Assembly (NCBI GenBank): GCA_043775925.1
Contig: JAYVRW010000323.1
Coordinates: 1 to 13,173, forward strand
Length of the DNA stretch: 13,173 nucleotides
Origin: JAFDVL01 sp043775925
GTDB lineage: Bacteria > Acidobacteriota > Blastocatellia > RBC074
Direction of reading: 5' to 3'
In this document: piece after piece, positions 13,172 through 13,173 of the stretch
Numbering within the stretch: the stretch's first letter is position 1
Layout: each line of letters begins with the position of its first letter
Notes under the pieces: model-generated
Databases searched by the model: none
The model's input: the letters and a program-made list of their open reading frames with translations, nothing else
Told to the model about the DNA's origin: nothing
Position numbers and translations under genes: made by a program

Positions 13172-13173
13172 AG

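Overview
This is about 13.2 kb of chromosomal DNA with roughly balanced base composition and dense, mostly housekeeping genes. Several traits point to a Gram-negative, menaquinone-using, aerobic or facultative soil-type bacterium: lipoprotein and Sec signal peptides, a futalosine-pathway MqnA next to a type II NADH dehydrogenase, an S9C peptidase, and spacers filled with palindromic repeats. My best guess is Acidobacteriota, probably class Blastocatellia. That is an inference from protein style and gene content; there is no rRNA or marker gene in the window to prove it.

Layout. Positions 1-65 hold the last 20 codons of a methylmalonyl-CoA epimerase. It is followed on the same strand by a parvulin-type peptidyl-prolyl isomerase lipoprotein (131-1420), 5'-methylthioadenosine phosphorylase mtnP (1508-2383), a secreted TPR/BamD-like protein (2504-3028) overlapping a PfkB sugar/nucleoside kinase (3028-3927), dapF (4079-4930), cutA (5013-5330), and an OmpR-type response regulator with its HAMP histidine kinase (5400-7515). 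On the minus strand, convergent to the kinase, lie ndh (type II NADH:quinone oxidoreductase, 7605-8852) and tatD (9009-9791). Divergent from tatD are mqnA (10002-10820) and a complete secreted S9 prolyl-oligopeptidase-family peptidase (10943-13171), which ends two bases before the window does.

How the genes fit together. There is no single pathway. The functional threads are envelope protein folding and assembly (isomerase, TPR protein), purine/methionine salvage (mtnP), lysine and peptidoglycan precursor synthesis (dapF), possible metal response (cutA beside a two-component system resembling CusRS), menaquinone respiration (mqnA makes the quinone precursor, ndh reduces the quinone), and extracytoplasmic peptide breakdown (S9 peptidase).

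The unusual part is the spacers. Nearly every one carries a different imperfect hairpin built from short repeated words: GTTTCGGG, GCAAACT/AGTTTGC, CTGCGAAC, ACCGCAAAG, CACGGAG, and GCAGAAGCCCGC (two copies). Five genes whose start codon follows such an element within about 20 nt have no visible Shine-Dalgarno sequence, whereas the isomerase, TPR protein, response regulator and ndh have clear ones. I found no tRNA, rRNA, CRISPR array, insertion sequence, phage gene or recognisable defence system, and nothing that I would call a new multi-gene system.
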